In this document: positions 7,918 to 14,442 of the stretch, in pieces
Layout: each line of letters begins with the position of its first letter
How positions within the stretch are numbered: position 1 is the first letter of the stretch
Source: Aquirufa sp.
GTDB lineage: Bacteria; Bacteroidota; Bacteroidia; Cytophagales; Spirosomataceae
Assembly (NCBI GenBank): GCA_030833145.1
Contig: JAURHT010000032.1
Location: 1 to 16,499, forward strand
Length of the DNA stretch: 16,499 nt
Direction: 5' to 3'
Position numbers and translations under genes: made by a program
The notes under the pieces: generated by a model
What the model saw: only the letters and a program-made list of their open reading frames with translations
The model's database searches: none
What the model was told of the DNA's origin: nothing

Positions 7918-7925
7918 TAAATTTG
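7918..7925 (+). promoter_or_regulatory. Candidate -7 box for the YffB-like gene
   Basis: TAAATTTG matches TAnnTTTG exactly, 35 nt before the ATG at 7961. No clear TTG lies at the right distance upstream, so the -33 half is unsupported. The box overlaps the fumC leader on the other strand. Confidence 0.38.
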
Positions 7926-7935
7926 TCTTAGTCCA

Positions 7936-7943
7936 CAAAAATA
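7936..7943 (-). promoter_or_regulatory. fumC: Candidate -7 box for fumC
   Basis: On the minus strand TATTTTTG (7943-7936) matches TAnnTTTG exactly, 32 nt before the fumC ATG. A -33 TTG is not evident at the usual spacing. Together with the plus-strand box at 7918 it places two opposed start sites within about 10 nt of each other. Confidence 0.38.
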
Positions 7944-7960
7944 CCACCAAAATCAATAAG

Positions 7961-8299
7961 ATGCTTACTATTTACGGAATTCCTGCTTGCAATACGATGA
8001 AAAAAGCGTTTGATTATTTAAACGAAAAAGGGATTCCCTTTACCTTCCATAATTATAAGAAAAGTGGTATCGAAGCAGCTCAATTACGCTATTTCATCGA
8101 GCAATTAGGCGAAGAAACGGTATTAAATAAGCAAGGAAGCACCTACCGACAATTAAGCGACCAAGAGAAGGCTAATTTGGATGTATTTACCTTTCTACAA
8201 GAAAAAACATCTGCCATCAAGCGACCGATTTTCGTCTTAAATAACAGATGTTTTGCTGGGTTAAAACCAGAAGAATTAGATATTTGGCTAACTGCTTAA
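7961..8299 (+). CDS. YffB/ArsC-like thioredoxin-fold protein (Spx/ArsC family)
   Basis: The 112-residue protein begins MLTIYGIPACNTMKKAFDYL, matching the N-terminus of YffB and Spx/ArsC-family proteins (thioredoxin fold, single N-terminal redox cysteine, here C10 in a P-A-C-N-T motif). Later markers are LLNxxGxxYRxL-like LNKQGSTYRQL (about 57-67) and the cis-proline segment IKRPIFVLNNRCFAGLKPEEL, typical of ArsC-like reductases. YffB is thought to use glutathione in a reductase-type reaction, but its substrate is not established. True arsenate reductase is possible but not favoured, since no ars genes are nearby. I chose ATG 7961, because the longer in-frame option from 7826 would overlap fumC and add a non-homologous N-terminus. 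Its stop codon directly abuts the stop of the convergent permease gene. Confidence 0.9.
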   Translation: MLTIYGIPACNTMKKAFDYLNEKGIPFTFHNYKKSGIEAAQLRYFIEQLGEETVLNKQGSTYRQLSDQEKANLDVFTFLQEKTSAIKRPIFVLNNRCFAGLKPEELDIWLTA

Positions 8300-9610
8300 T
8301 TAACCTTTATAAAAGAGCCATTTCGCCATCTCTTTGACAGTGATCTTCTTTCCGTACATCAAGATTCCTACGCGGTAGATACGCGCCGAAACCCAACTAC
8401 ATCCTAAGAAACCCACTACTAATAAAGTCATAGAAGTGGCTAATTCCCACATCGGAACACCATAAGGCAAGCGCACCATCATATTAATAGGTGATGTAAA
8501 AGGGATCATAGAAGCCCAAAAAGCCATCGTACTATCCGGATCCTGCATTGTAAATTGTGCCATAATGAAGGCTAAAATAATCGGCAGCATCACAATAAAA
8601 GTGAATTGCTGGGCTTCAGCCGTACTTTCAACCGCACTCCCAATCGCCGCAAACAGGGAGCTATATAGCAAGTAACCGAACAAGAAATAGAATAAAAATC
8701 CACCTACGACTAGTGGAATATTCGTGCTTTCAATCACTTTCGTTACCTCTGCCATAGGGGAAGCATCATCCATTTTCTTCGCCACTTCAGGGTCCACTTT
8801 CTTAATTTGCTCCACCTTCTGTTTCACAGGACTCGCAGCATAAAAAGTAGAAGCCACTTGAGACAGGCCAATTGTCAACACAATCCATAATAAAAACTGT
8901 GTCAAACCCACCATTCCTACACCTAAAATCTTACCCAACATCAACTGATAAGGCTTAATGGAGGAAATAATCACTTCGATAATACGGCTACTCTTCTCTT
9001 CAATAACTCCATTCATCACTTGTGAACCATACAATAATAAGGTGATGTAAAGCAACATGCCCATCACACCTGCAAGGATCATCGCCCCACCCGACGAAGA
9101 ACTTGTCTCATCTCCCTTCTCTGAAACGGTGATAGTCTCACTGCTTACTTCGATTTGGGTCTTTTCATACACCTCTGAGGCTATACCAGCGTCCTTCATT
9201 AAAATAGCGCGTACTTTCTTCTCGATAACCCGCTCGATCGAAGATTTCAACGGAAGACTTAAATTCTTCTCTGAATAGATTTTGATGTCTTCAGAATGGG
9301 TCAACAAATCCTTAGGTAAGTGAACAAATGCGGTGTAACCTTCTTTGGAAAAAGAACCTTTCAAGTCAGAAACGGGTTTGTTTACGAGCTTAAATTCCAC
9401 TTCTTTATCCACTAAGTCCGTTGTTTGAAACAAACCACTCTCGTCCAAAATTTCAATTCGCTTTACCTCTTTGTCCTGCGTGGCTAACCATATAGGTACC
9501 GCATAAATCACTGTAATTAGGATAGGGCCTAGCAAAGAGGCAATCCAGAAGGATTTCTTTTGAATGCGGGTCAAATATTCCCGCTGAATCACTAATAATA
9601 TCTTGTTCAT
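8300..9610 (-). CDS. ABC-2 type transporter permease (NatB/YhaP-like)
   Basis: The 436-residue integral inner-membrane protein is the channel half of an ABC exporter. It begins with a short cytosolic stretch (NKILLVIQREYLTRIQKKSF) and a first membrane helix near 20-43. A large external domain follows, to about 173, including a Ser/Thr/Glu-rich linker (ISSETITVSEKGDETSSSSGG). Five further helices lie near 175-197, 225-250, 300-325, 332-352 and 390-410. The layout fits the ABC2_membrane_3 family, which includes NatB and YhaP. NatAB in Bacillus exports sodium; the substrate here is unknown. The ATPase gene ends 3 nt upstream, so the two are co-transcribed and almost certainly form one transporter. 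No terminator follows before the convergent gene. Confidence 0.9.
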   Translation of the reverse strand: MNKILLVIQREYLTRIQKKSFWIASLLGPILITVIYAVPIWLATQDKEVKRIEILDESGLFQTTDLVDKEVEFKLVNKPVSDLKGSFSKEGYTAFVHLPKDLLTHSEDIKIYSEKNLSLPLKSSIERVIEKKVRAILMKDAGIASEVYEKTQIEVSSETITVSEKGDETSSSSGGAMILAGVMGMLLYITLLLYGSQVMNGVIEEKSSRIIEVIISSIKPYQLMLGKILGVGMVGLTQFLLWIVLTIGLSQVASTFYAASPVKQKVEQIKKVDPEVAKKMDDASPMAEVTKVIESTNIPLVVGGFLFYFLFGYLLYSSLFAAIGSAVESTAEAQQFTFIVMLPIILAFIMAQFTMQDPDSTMAFWASMIPFTSPINMMVRLPYGVPMWELATSMTLLVVGFLGCSWVSARIYRVGILMYGKKITVKEMAKWLFYKG

Positions 9611-9613
9611 CGC

Positions 9614-10507
9614 TTATTTCGTTTCGCCTACTACTTGAATAAATATGTCATTAAACGAGGGAATTACCTCCTTGAATTCGAATAAATCAACCTGCTTGAT
9701 CAAGGCTGCAATCGCTGAATTCGTTTGATCTGGCTGCGCTAATTTGATGATTGCCTTGTTCTTTTCTGGAGTCATTGAAATGATTTCAAAAGCCTTAGAA
9801 TCCCCTAATTCACCGGAATAAGTAACTTCATAGGCATGTTTCTTAAATCGATTTCTCACCTCATCTTTCTCTCCGGTTAATACGACTTGGGAATGATTAA
9901 TCAAGGCGATGCTATCGCATAATTCCTCGACAGATTCCATTCGGTGTGTAGAGAATAAAATGGTTGTTCCGCGTTCTTTTAAGGCCAAAATCTCGTCCTT
10001 CAGCATATTCGCATTGATCGGATCAAAACCAGAGAACGGCTCATCTAAAATCAACAATTTAGGCTCGTGAACAACGGTGGCAATGAACTGGGTCTTTTGC
10101 TGCATTCCTTTGGACAAATCATCCACAGGCTTGTTCCACCAATCCTTTATTTCCAGTCGAATAAACCAATCCTTTAATCTACTTAGTGCCTCAGCCTTAG
10201 AAAGGCCCTTTAATTGCGCTAAATACATGAGTTGGTCACCTACCTTCATTTTCTTGTACAATCCGCGCTCTTCCGGCAAATAACCGATTTGTTCTACGTG
10301 TTTAGGCTGCAAAAGCTCTCCATCAAACAACACTTGCCCCTCATCCGGTGCAGTGATTTGATTAATAATTCGAATAAGGGAGGTTTTACCGGCGCCATTA
10401 GGACCTAAAAGTCCAAAGATTTGGCCCTTTGGAATCTCCAAACTCACTCCGGCTAAGGCTGTGTGATCAGCGTAACGCTTCACCACATTCTGAATTGATA
10501 ATATCAT
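9614..10507 (-). CDS. ABC transporter ATP-binding protein (NatA-like)
   Basis: The 297-residue cytosolic ATPase has all ABC motifs. They are Walker A G35-P-N-G-A-G-K-T-S43, a Q-loop region with the NatA/YhaQ-type GYLPEERGLY, signature L131-S-K-G-M-Q-Q137, Walker B LLILD155E156P, D-loop FSGFDP, and H188 in FSTHRM. Residues after about 215 form the C-terminal extension seen in NatA/CcmA-type exporters (DUF4162-like). It energises the permease encoded 3 nt downstream, with which it forms an operon. The start ATG 10507 gives the normal N-terminus MILSIQNVVKRYADHTAL. The upstream gene ends at a strong terminator, so this pair must have its own promoter within 10508-10532, but no exact TAnnTTTG box is seen there. 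Confidence 0.94.
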   Translation of the reverse strand: MILSIQNVVKRYADHTALAGVSLEIPKGQIFGLLGPNGAGKTSLIRIINQITAPDEGQVLFDGELLQPKHVEQIGYLPEERGLYKKMKVGDQLMYLAQLKGLSKAEALSRLKDWFIRLEIKDWWNKPVDDLSKGMQQKTQFIATVVHEPKLLILDEPFSGFDPINANMLKDEILALKERGTTILFSTHRMESVEELCDSIALINHSQVVLTGEKDEVRNRFKKHAYEVTYSGELGDSKAFEIISMTPEKNKAIIKLAQPDQTNSAIAALIKQVDLFEFKEVIPSFNDIFIQVVGETK

Positions 10508-10532
10508 AGCGTAAAATTAACTAGACGAATTT

Positions 10533-10574
10533 AAACAAAAAATGCGTTCAAAGCCTGGCAAAAGGATGAACGCA
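10533..10574 (-). terminator. Terminator of the lpxH-to-TrmH gene run
   Basis: Read on the minus strand, TGCGTTCA (10574-10567) pairs with TGAACGCA (10550-10543). The inner CCT/AGG segment can extend the stem with a small bulge. A T-run (TTTTTTGTTT, 10542-10533) follows directly. It begins about 20 nt after the methyltransferase stop. Confidence 0.9.
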
Positions 10575-10595
10575 AAATAAAAAGGATGAATGAAA

Positions 10596-11129
10596 TTAGG
10601 CGATGATTTTGGACACAAAATCCCAAATAACGACTCCCATACTCACCGACACATTCAACGAATGTTTCGTACCAAACTGAGGTATTTCTAAACTAAAATC
10701 GGCTTCTTGAATCCATTCATCATTTACCCCAAAAACCTCATTACCGAATACAAATGCATACTTAGCCCCCTTAACCGGCTCGAATTTTTCTAATGAAACG
10801 GAACCTTGCACCTGTTCTACGCAAACGATTTGGTACCCTTCTTTACGCAATACCTCGCGACTTGATGCACCATCCTCAAAATAGACCCAGTCCACTGATT
10901 CATCTGCCCCTAAGGCCGTTTTAGAAATCTCCCGATGCGGTGGTTGTGCGGTGATACCGCACAAATGAATGGCAGCACATTTAAAGGCATCTCCCGTCCG
11001 AAAGGCAGAACCAATGTTATTCATACTCCTAATGTCATCTAATACGATCACATAAGGAAACTTTTCCGTACTTTTATAAGTGGATACATCGAGCCTATTC
11101 AGCTCATCCATCGATAATTTCTTAGACAT
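10596..11129 (-). CDS. SpoU/TrmH-family RNA 2'-O-methyltransferase
   Basis: The 177-residue protein is a minimal SPOUT (trefoil-knot) methyltransferase that uses S-adenosylmethionine to methylate ribose 2'-OH in tRNA or rRNA. All three SpoU motifs are present: motif 1 N37-N-I-G-S-A-F-R44-T-G, motif 2 FVFGNE (126-131), and motif 3 IPQFGTKHSLNVSVSMGVV (149-167). It lacks the extra N-terminal RNA-binding domain of RlmB-type enzymes, being closer to the short TrmL/TrmH type. The exact target nucleotide cannot be told. It is the last gene of a minus-strand run, 6 nt after the desaturase stop, and is followed by a hairpin terminator. Confidence 0.92.
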   Translation of the reverse strand: MSKKLSMDELNRLDVSTYKSTEKFPYVIVLDDIRSMNNIGSAFRTGDAFKCAAIHLCGITAQPPHREISKTALGADESVDWVYFEDGASSREVLRKEGYQIVCVEQVQGSVSLEKFEPVKGAKYAFVFGNEVFGVNDEWIQEADFSLEIPQFGTKHSLNVSVSMGVVIWDFVSKIIA

Positions 11130-11135
11130 AATTGA

Positions 11136-12113
11136 TTAGGCAATCCAGGAGAAAGGATACGCTAATTCTGGCACCTTAACTCGATCTGCTAATTTTTCTA
11201 AACGGGCTGGCAAATTAGCCACATAATCACGTGCTTTCTCTGCTGATTCATTCAAACCTGTCATATTTTCAATATTCCAGTCACTGATTAAACCTTTCAT
11301 AATGGTCACATAATCATTCGTCGTATAAACACCTAAACGTTGTGCCGCATCAGAGAAATGCTCAAACAACGAGCTTTTCGCACCATTAATCTCCCGCAAG
11401 AAATGAGCTGGCATCACAATCTTCTTTTTCATCATATCCGCAAAAGCTAGCATCATCTCGTTCGGATCTAATGTAAAGATCTCTGAAACGAAAGAGCGAT
11501 AGGCTTTGTGGTGACGCAACTCATCTGCGGCAATTTGCGCACACATACGAGATAAAAGAGAGTTTCCGTGTTGCTTGGCTAAAGAGGCCGTGCGACGGTG
11601 AGAAATATTAGTTGCTAATTCTTGAAACGAAGTATAAACGAAATTGCGATACGGGTCAGCCGATGTTCCGATGTCAAACCCATCGGCAATTAAGTATTGC
11701 GTGGAAACGGCCACCGCTTTCATATCTACCTTTCCAGATAAATACAAATAGGTACCCAGAAGGTTCCCATGGCGATTTTCTTCTGCGGTCCAAGTGCGAA
11801 TCCAACGAGCCCAGCCATCATTTTGATCTACCTGATTAACGGTATCCATCGCTAATAACCAGGATTCATAGGTAGGCAATGCTTCCTCTGTAATCGTATC
11901 TCCCACTAGAACGGCCCAGTAATCGTAAGGCAATTCATTCGCTGCCTCTTGCAAGGCTTTCACATCCGAAAAGAACGAATCCTTTGTGGAATCCGGTAGC
12001 ATATCAGCTGGCTGCCAATTGGTCTCGATCGGGATTAAGTAATCCTTCACATAAGAGTCCATGTTTTTGGCCAATTCTGACATGACCTCTAAGCGTGTGT
12101 GAAATTGCGACAT
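11136..12113 (-). CDS. Soluble acyl-[ACP] desaturase (plant stearoyl-ACP desaturase type)
   Basis: The 325-residue protein is a soluble di-iron enzyme that inserts a cis double bond into acyl chains on acyl carrier protein, using O2 and reduced ferredoxin. Metal ligands are visible in the order known for this family: E76/E77 in GDTITEEALPTY, EENRH (111-115), E165 in TSFQELATNISH, and DELRH (197-201). Long stretches such as TWTAEENRHGNLLGTYLYLSG and LAFADMMKKKIVMPAH read very close to my recollection of plant delta-9 desaturases. There is no membrane segment. It would adjust membrane fluidity. It lies 46 nt after the GH32 gene and 6 nt before the RNA methyltransferase. Family confidence is very high; double-bond position and chain length are not known. 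Confidence 0.95.
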   Translation of the reverse strand: MSQFHTRLEVMSELAKNMDSYVKDYLIPIETNWQPADMLPDSTKDSFFSDVKALQEAANELPYDYWAVLVGDTITEEALPTYESWLLAMDTVNQVDQNDGWARWIRTWTAEENRHGNLLGTYLYLSGKVDMKAVAVSTQYLIADGFDIGTSADPYRNFVYTSFQELATNISHRRTASLAKQHGNSLLSRMCAQIAADELRHHKAYRSFVSEIFTLDPNEMMLAFADMMKKKIVMPAHFLREINGAKSSLFEHFSDAAQRLGVYTTNDYVTIMKGLISDWNIENMTGLNESAEKARDYVANLPARLEKLADRVKVPELAYPFSWIA

Positions 12114-12159
12114 TCGTTTCTTGGTTAATTTAAAAGCAATCGAAGATAGTAAAAAATCC

Positions 12160-13647
12160 CTATTTAACCTCCCAAATGCGCAATTCCTTTATCCTGAGCT
12201 CTCCCCCTAAGGAGACTAAACGAACCGTTTCTTTTTTCTTTGGGAAACGTAAAGAGCTGATGGCCACTACGCCATCCTGAGCTAACAATTCTAAGGTCGA
12301 GCGATCCACCACTAATTGCATCACTTTGTCCTCACCTGGGATAAAAGGGGCAGACTGAATCATATCAAAGCCAGGGGCTGGCACTACACCACTCAATCGG
12401 CGATCAATAAACCAATCTTGGCTTTTCTCATCGAAACCAATGCGTGTTAATTCTGGATTCTCCTTTGCCTCATCACCTAGTTCAACACCCCATTGTTTTG
12501 CATTCGTGGCATCTACTTTCAGCTCAATGACATAGGTTTTGCTCTGAAGAAACTTCATTCCCGATAAGGTTTTGCTGCCTTTGAGAACCAAATTTTTCGC
12601 TTCATAGCTCGGTTTTTGTTTCGTCAAATCGGGCTTCAACACTTGTCTTAATTTTAAACCTTGAGAAGTATGTTCTAATGAAAGTGCTCTAGCTAGGGAC
12701 ATTTGACCTTTCCAAGGAAAAGTAGGCTGTTCCTTACCATAAGACCAACTCAACATCCAACCTAACCAAAACGTTTCTTTATTAACCGTGTTATAAAAGG
12801 GAATCGCCGCATAAAAATCACGTCCATAATCGACATAATTTACCTGCTCTTTCGGGGCATCATTCGTAAAGGTCTTACCATCAAAATTTCCCACAAAATA
12901 CTGCATTCCCACTGTCTTCTTGTAAGGTCCTTGGCTTGATAAAGCTAAGACCCAATTCGTTTCTTTTGAATTTTCTACCGGCAATTCTAACAAGGAAGGA
13001 CATTCCCAAATCATATCCACATCACCTTGAGGCCCAAATTCACTTAACAGTTTCCAATGAATCAAATCCGTAGAACCATAAAACTGGGCTGTATATTCCC
13101 AAGGCTTTACTACCGTCATCACAAATTGCTTCGATGGTTCGTGGTAAATAATATTCGGATCTCTAAAGTCTTTAAGATTAATGCTTAAAACCGGATTTTG
13201 GGCATATTTAGTCCAAGTCAAACCTTCGTCATTCGAAAAGGCCAAATGCTGTTCTTGTAACGTATTAGGGTAATCAGCCGTATAAATGGCAATCAATAAT
13301 GGCTTTTTAGGGTCCCCTAATCCTGAAACGTGATCCTTATCATACACCACACATCCAGAGAAAATATATTCTTTACCATGGGGTATTGCTACCGGCAATT
13401 CCTCCCAATGCAATAAGTCTTTGCTTTTCGCATGTCCCCAACTCATGTTTCCCCATTCGTTTCCTTTAGGATTATGCTGATAAAAGAGGTGGTAATTCCC
13501 GTTAATGTAAATCAAACCATTCGGGTCATTGGTCCAGTTTTTCTTTGGACTAAAATGAATGGCAGGTCGCCATTGTTCAGTCGATTGTTGTGCTAACGTA
13601 TTAAACGCTAGAAGCGTTAAAATGAATAAAGTTGATTTTATTTTCAT
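12160..13647 (-). CDS. Secreted GH32 beta-fructosidase (levanase/inulinase/invertase type)
   Basis: The 495-residue enzyme begins with a signal peptide (MKIKSTLFILTLLAFNTLAQ, predicted cut near A19) without a lipobox cysteine, so it is a periplasmic or secreted enzyme. The GH32 five-blade propeller carries the three signature acids: nucleophile D41 in WTNDPNG, transition-state stabiliser D163 in FRDPN, and acid/base E215 in WECPS. A C-terminal beta-sandwich follows from about residue 350 and ends in the usual MQLVVDRSTLELLAQDG segment. It hydrolyses terminal beta-fructosides from levan, inulin or sucrose; which one is not evident. I prefer ATG 13647; ATG 13668 would add seven residues before the signal peptide. 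Either start overlaps the end of lpxH out of frame. No SusC/SusD or fructose transport gene is in view, so it is not in a typical utilisation locus. Confidence 0.93.
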   Translation of the reverse strand: MKIKSTLFILTLLAFNTLAQQSTEQWRPAIHFSPKKNWTNDPNGLIYINGNYHLFYQHNPKGNEWGNMSWGHAKSKDLLHWEELPVAIPHGKEYIFSGCVVYDKDHVSGLGDPKKPLLIAIYTADYPNTLQEQHLAFSNDEGLTWTKYAQNPVLSINLKDFRDPNIIYHEPSKQFVMTVVKPWEYTAQFYGSTDLIHWKLLSEFGPQGDVDMIWECPSLLELPVENSKETNWVLALSSQGPYKKTVGMQYFVGNFDGKTFTNDAPKEQVNYVDYGRDFYAAIPFYNTVNKETFWLGWMLSWSYGKEQPTFPWKGQMSLARALSLEHTSQGLKLRQVLKPDLTKQKPSYEAKNLVLKGSKTLSGMKFLQSKTYVIELKVDATNAKQWGVELGDEAKENPELTRIGFDEKSQDWFIDRRLSGVVPAPGFDMIQSAPFIPGEDKVMQLVVDRSTLELLAQDGVVAISSLRFPKKKETVRLVSLGGELRIKELRIWEVK

Positions 13648-14404
13648 CAATTTGGAGATAATAAGCATTCTTGAAATGAGGATTAAACCAATCCCCTAGA
13701 TTGTAATAAGTCGCCCCAGAAGGTAGCAGATAAGCAATAGGATGGTGTCGATGACCAAAAACAAAAGCCTCAACCGTTGGCTTCAATAAAGCCGTTTCAC
13801 GCACATAAGATACAATGTAATCCGTATCTGGATCAAAGGCTTGCTCCCCTTTCGTCATCGTGCTTTCCTTACGAGTAGATGACCAAAAATTAGCCAAACT
13901 AATCCCCACATTCGGATGCAAGAAACCAAAAAGCCATTGCGCTAATCGATTCGTGAATACTTTCTTCAAAATCTTGTATCCAGTATCTCCAGGTCCCAAT
14001 CCATCCCCGTGACCAACATGTAATTGAAATGATTTGTTAGCCGTTGTAATTTTTAAGTCATGAGGCTCTCTGTAAATCTTGGCGCCTAGTTCCCTTTCTA
14101 AATAATCCCACATCCACAAATCATGATTTCCCACAAAAATATGAATGTTAATTCCTTGATCAGCTAATGTAGATAATTTGCCTAAAAAGCGAACAAAACC
14201 GCGTGGAACTGCCGTTTTGTATTCGAACCAAAAATCAAATAAATCACCCAACAGAAATAAATCTTGGGCATCTGACTGAACCTGATCTAACCAGGAGACC
14301 AAGGCTTTCTCTCGCTCTCTGGATGTCTTTTCATAGGGAAAACCTAAATGAAAATCAGAGGCGAAATACACTTTTTTCCCGGATGTCAGATTTATGTGAA
14401 TCAT
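13601..14404 (-). CDS. lpxH: UDP-2,3-diacylglucosamine diphosphatase
   Basis: The 267-residue peripheral cytosolic metallophosphoesterase cleaves UDP-2,3-diacylglucosamine to lipid X and UMP, the fourth step of lipid A synthesis. Metal ligand motifs appear in order: D17-F-H19, G53-D54-L-F-D-F-W, G92-N93-H94-D, H132-G-D-G and G217-H218-R-H220-H. The FW after GDLFD and the helical cap region (about 145-185, with LFGFLHPNVG) are typical of LpxH rather than other phosphoesterases. The N-terminus MIHINLTSGKKVYFASDFHLG fits relatives, so ATG 14404 is well supported, even though only 3 nt separate it from the T-run of the ftsH terminator. Its last 14 codons or so overlap the GH32 start. Confidence 0.94.
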   Translation of the reverse strand: MIHINLTSGKKVYFASDFHLGFPYEKTSREREKALVSWLDQVQSDAQDLFLLGDLFDFWFEYKTAVPRGFVRFLGKLSTLADQGINIHIFVGNHDLWMWDYLERELGAKIYREPHDLKITTANKSFQLHVGHGDGLGPGDTGYKILKKVFTNRLAQWLFGFLHPNVGISLANFWSSTRKESTMTKGEQAFDPDTDYIVSYVRETALLKPTVEAFVFGHRHHPIAYLLPSGATYYNLGDWFNPHFKNAYYLQIDENKINFIHFNASSV

Positions 14405-14406
14405 AT

Positions 14407-14437
14407 CAAAAAAATGGGGCGATTGTAAGGCGCCCCA
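14407..14437 (-). terminator. Terminator of ftsH
   Basis: Read on the minus strand, TGGGGCG (14437-14431) pairs perfectly with CGCCCCA (14421-14415) around a 9-nt loop, followed by seven T and a G (14414-14407). It lies 5 nt after the ftsH stop and ends 2-3 nt before the lpxH ATG. Confidence 0.88.
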
Positions 14438-14442
14438 ATTAA

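Noticed and set aside
7826..7960. Longer start for the YffB-like protein (adds 45 residues)
   Set aside because: It would overlap fumC by 78 nt, and the extra residues do not resemble the family, which starts directly with the MxTxYGIxxC strand.
7961..8299. Arsenic resistance locus from the combination of an ArsC-like and an ArsR-like gene
   Set aside because: The two genes are about 1.9 kb apart with fumC between, the regulator has no metal-binding cysteines, and no arsenite exporter is present.
13648..13668. GH32 start at ATG 13668
   Set aside because: It adds MLIISKL in front of a complete signal peptide and increases the overlap with lpxH; kept as a possible alternative only.
14407..14438. 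Promoter for lpxH formed by TTG (14438-14436) and TTTTTTTG (14414-14407) across the terminator stem
   Set aside because: The -7 box lacks the conserved A, and the start site would fall within the lpxH start codon.
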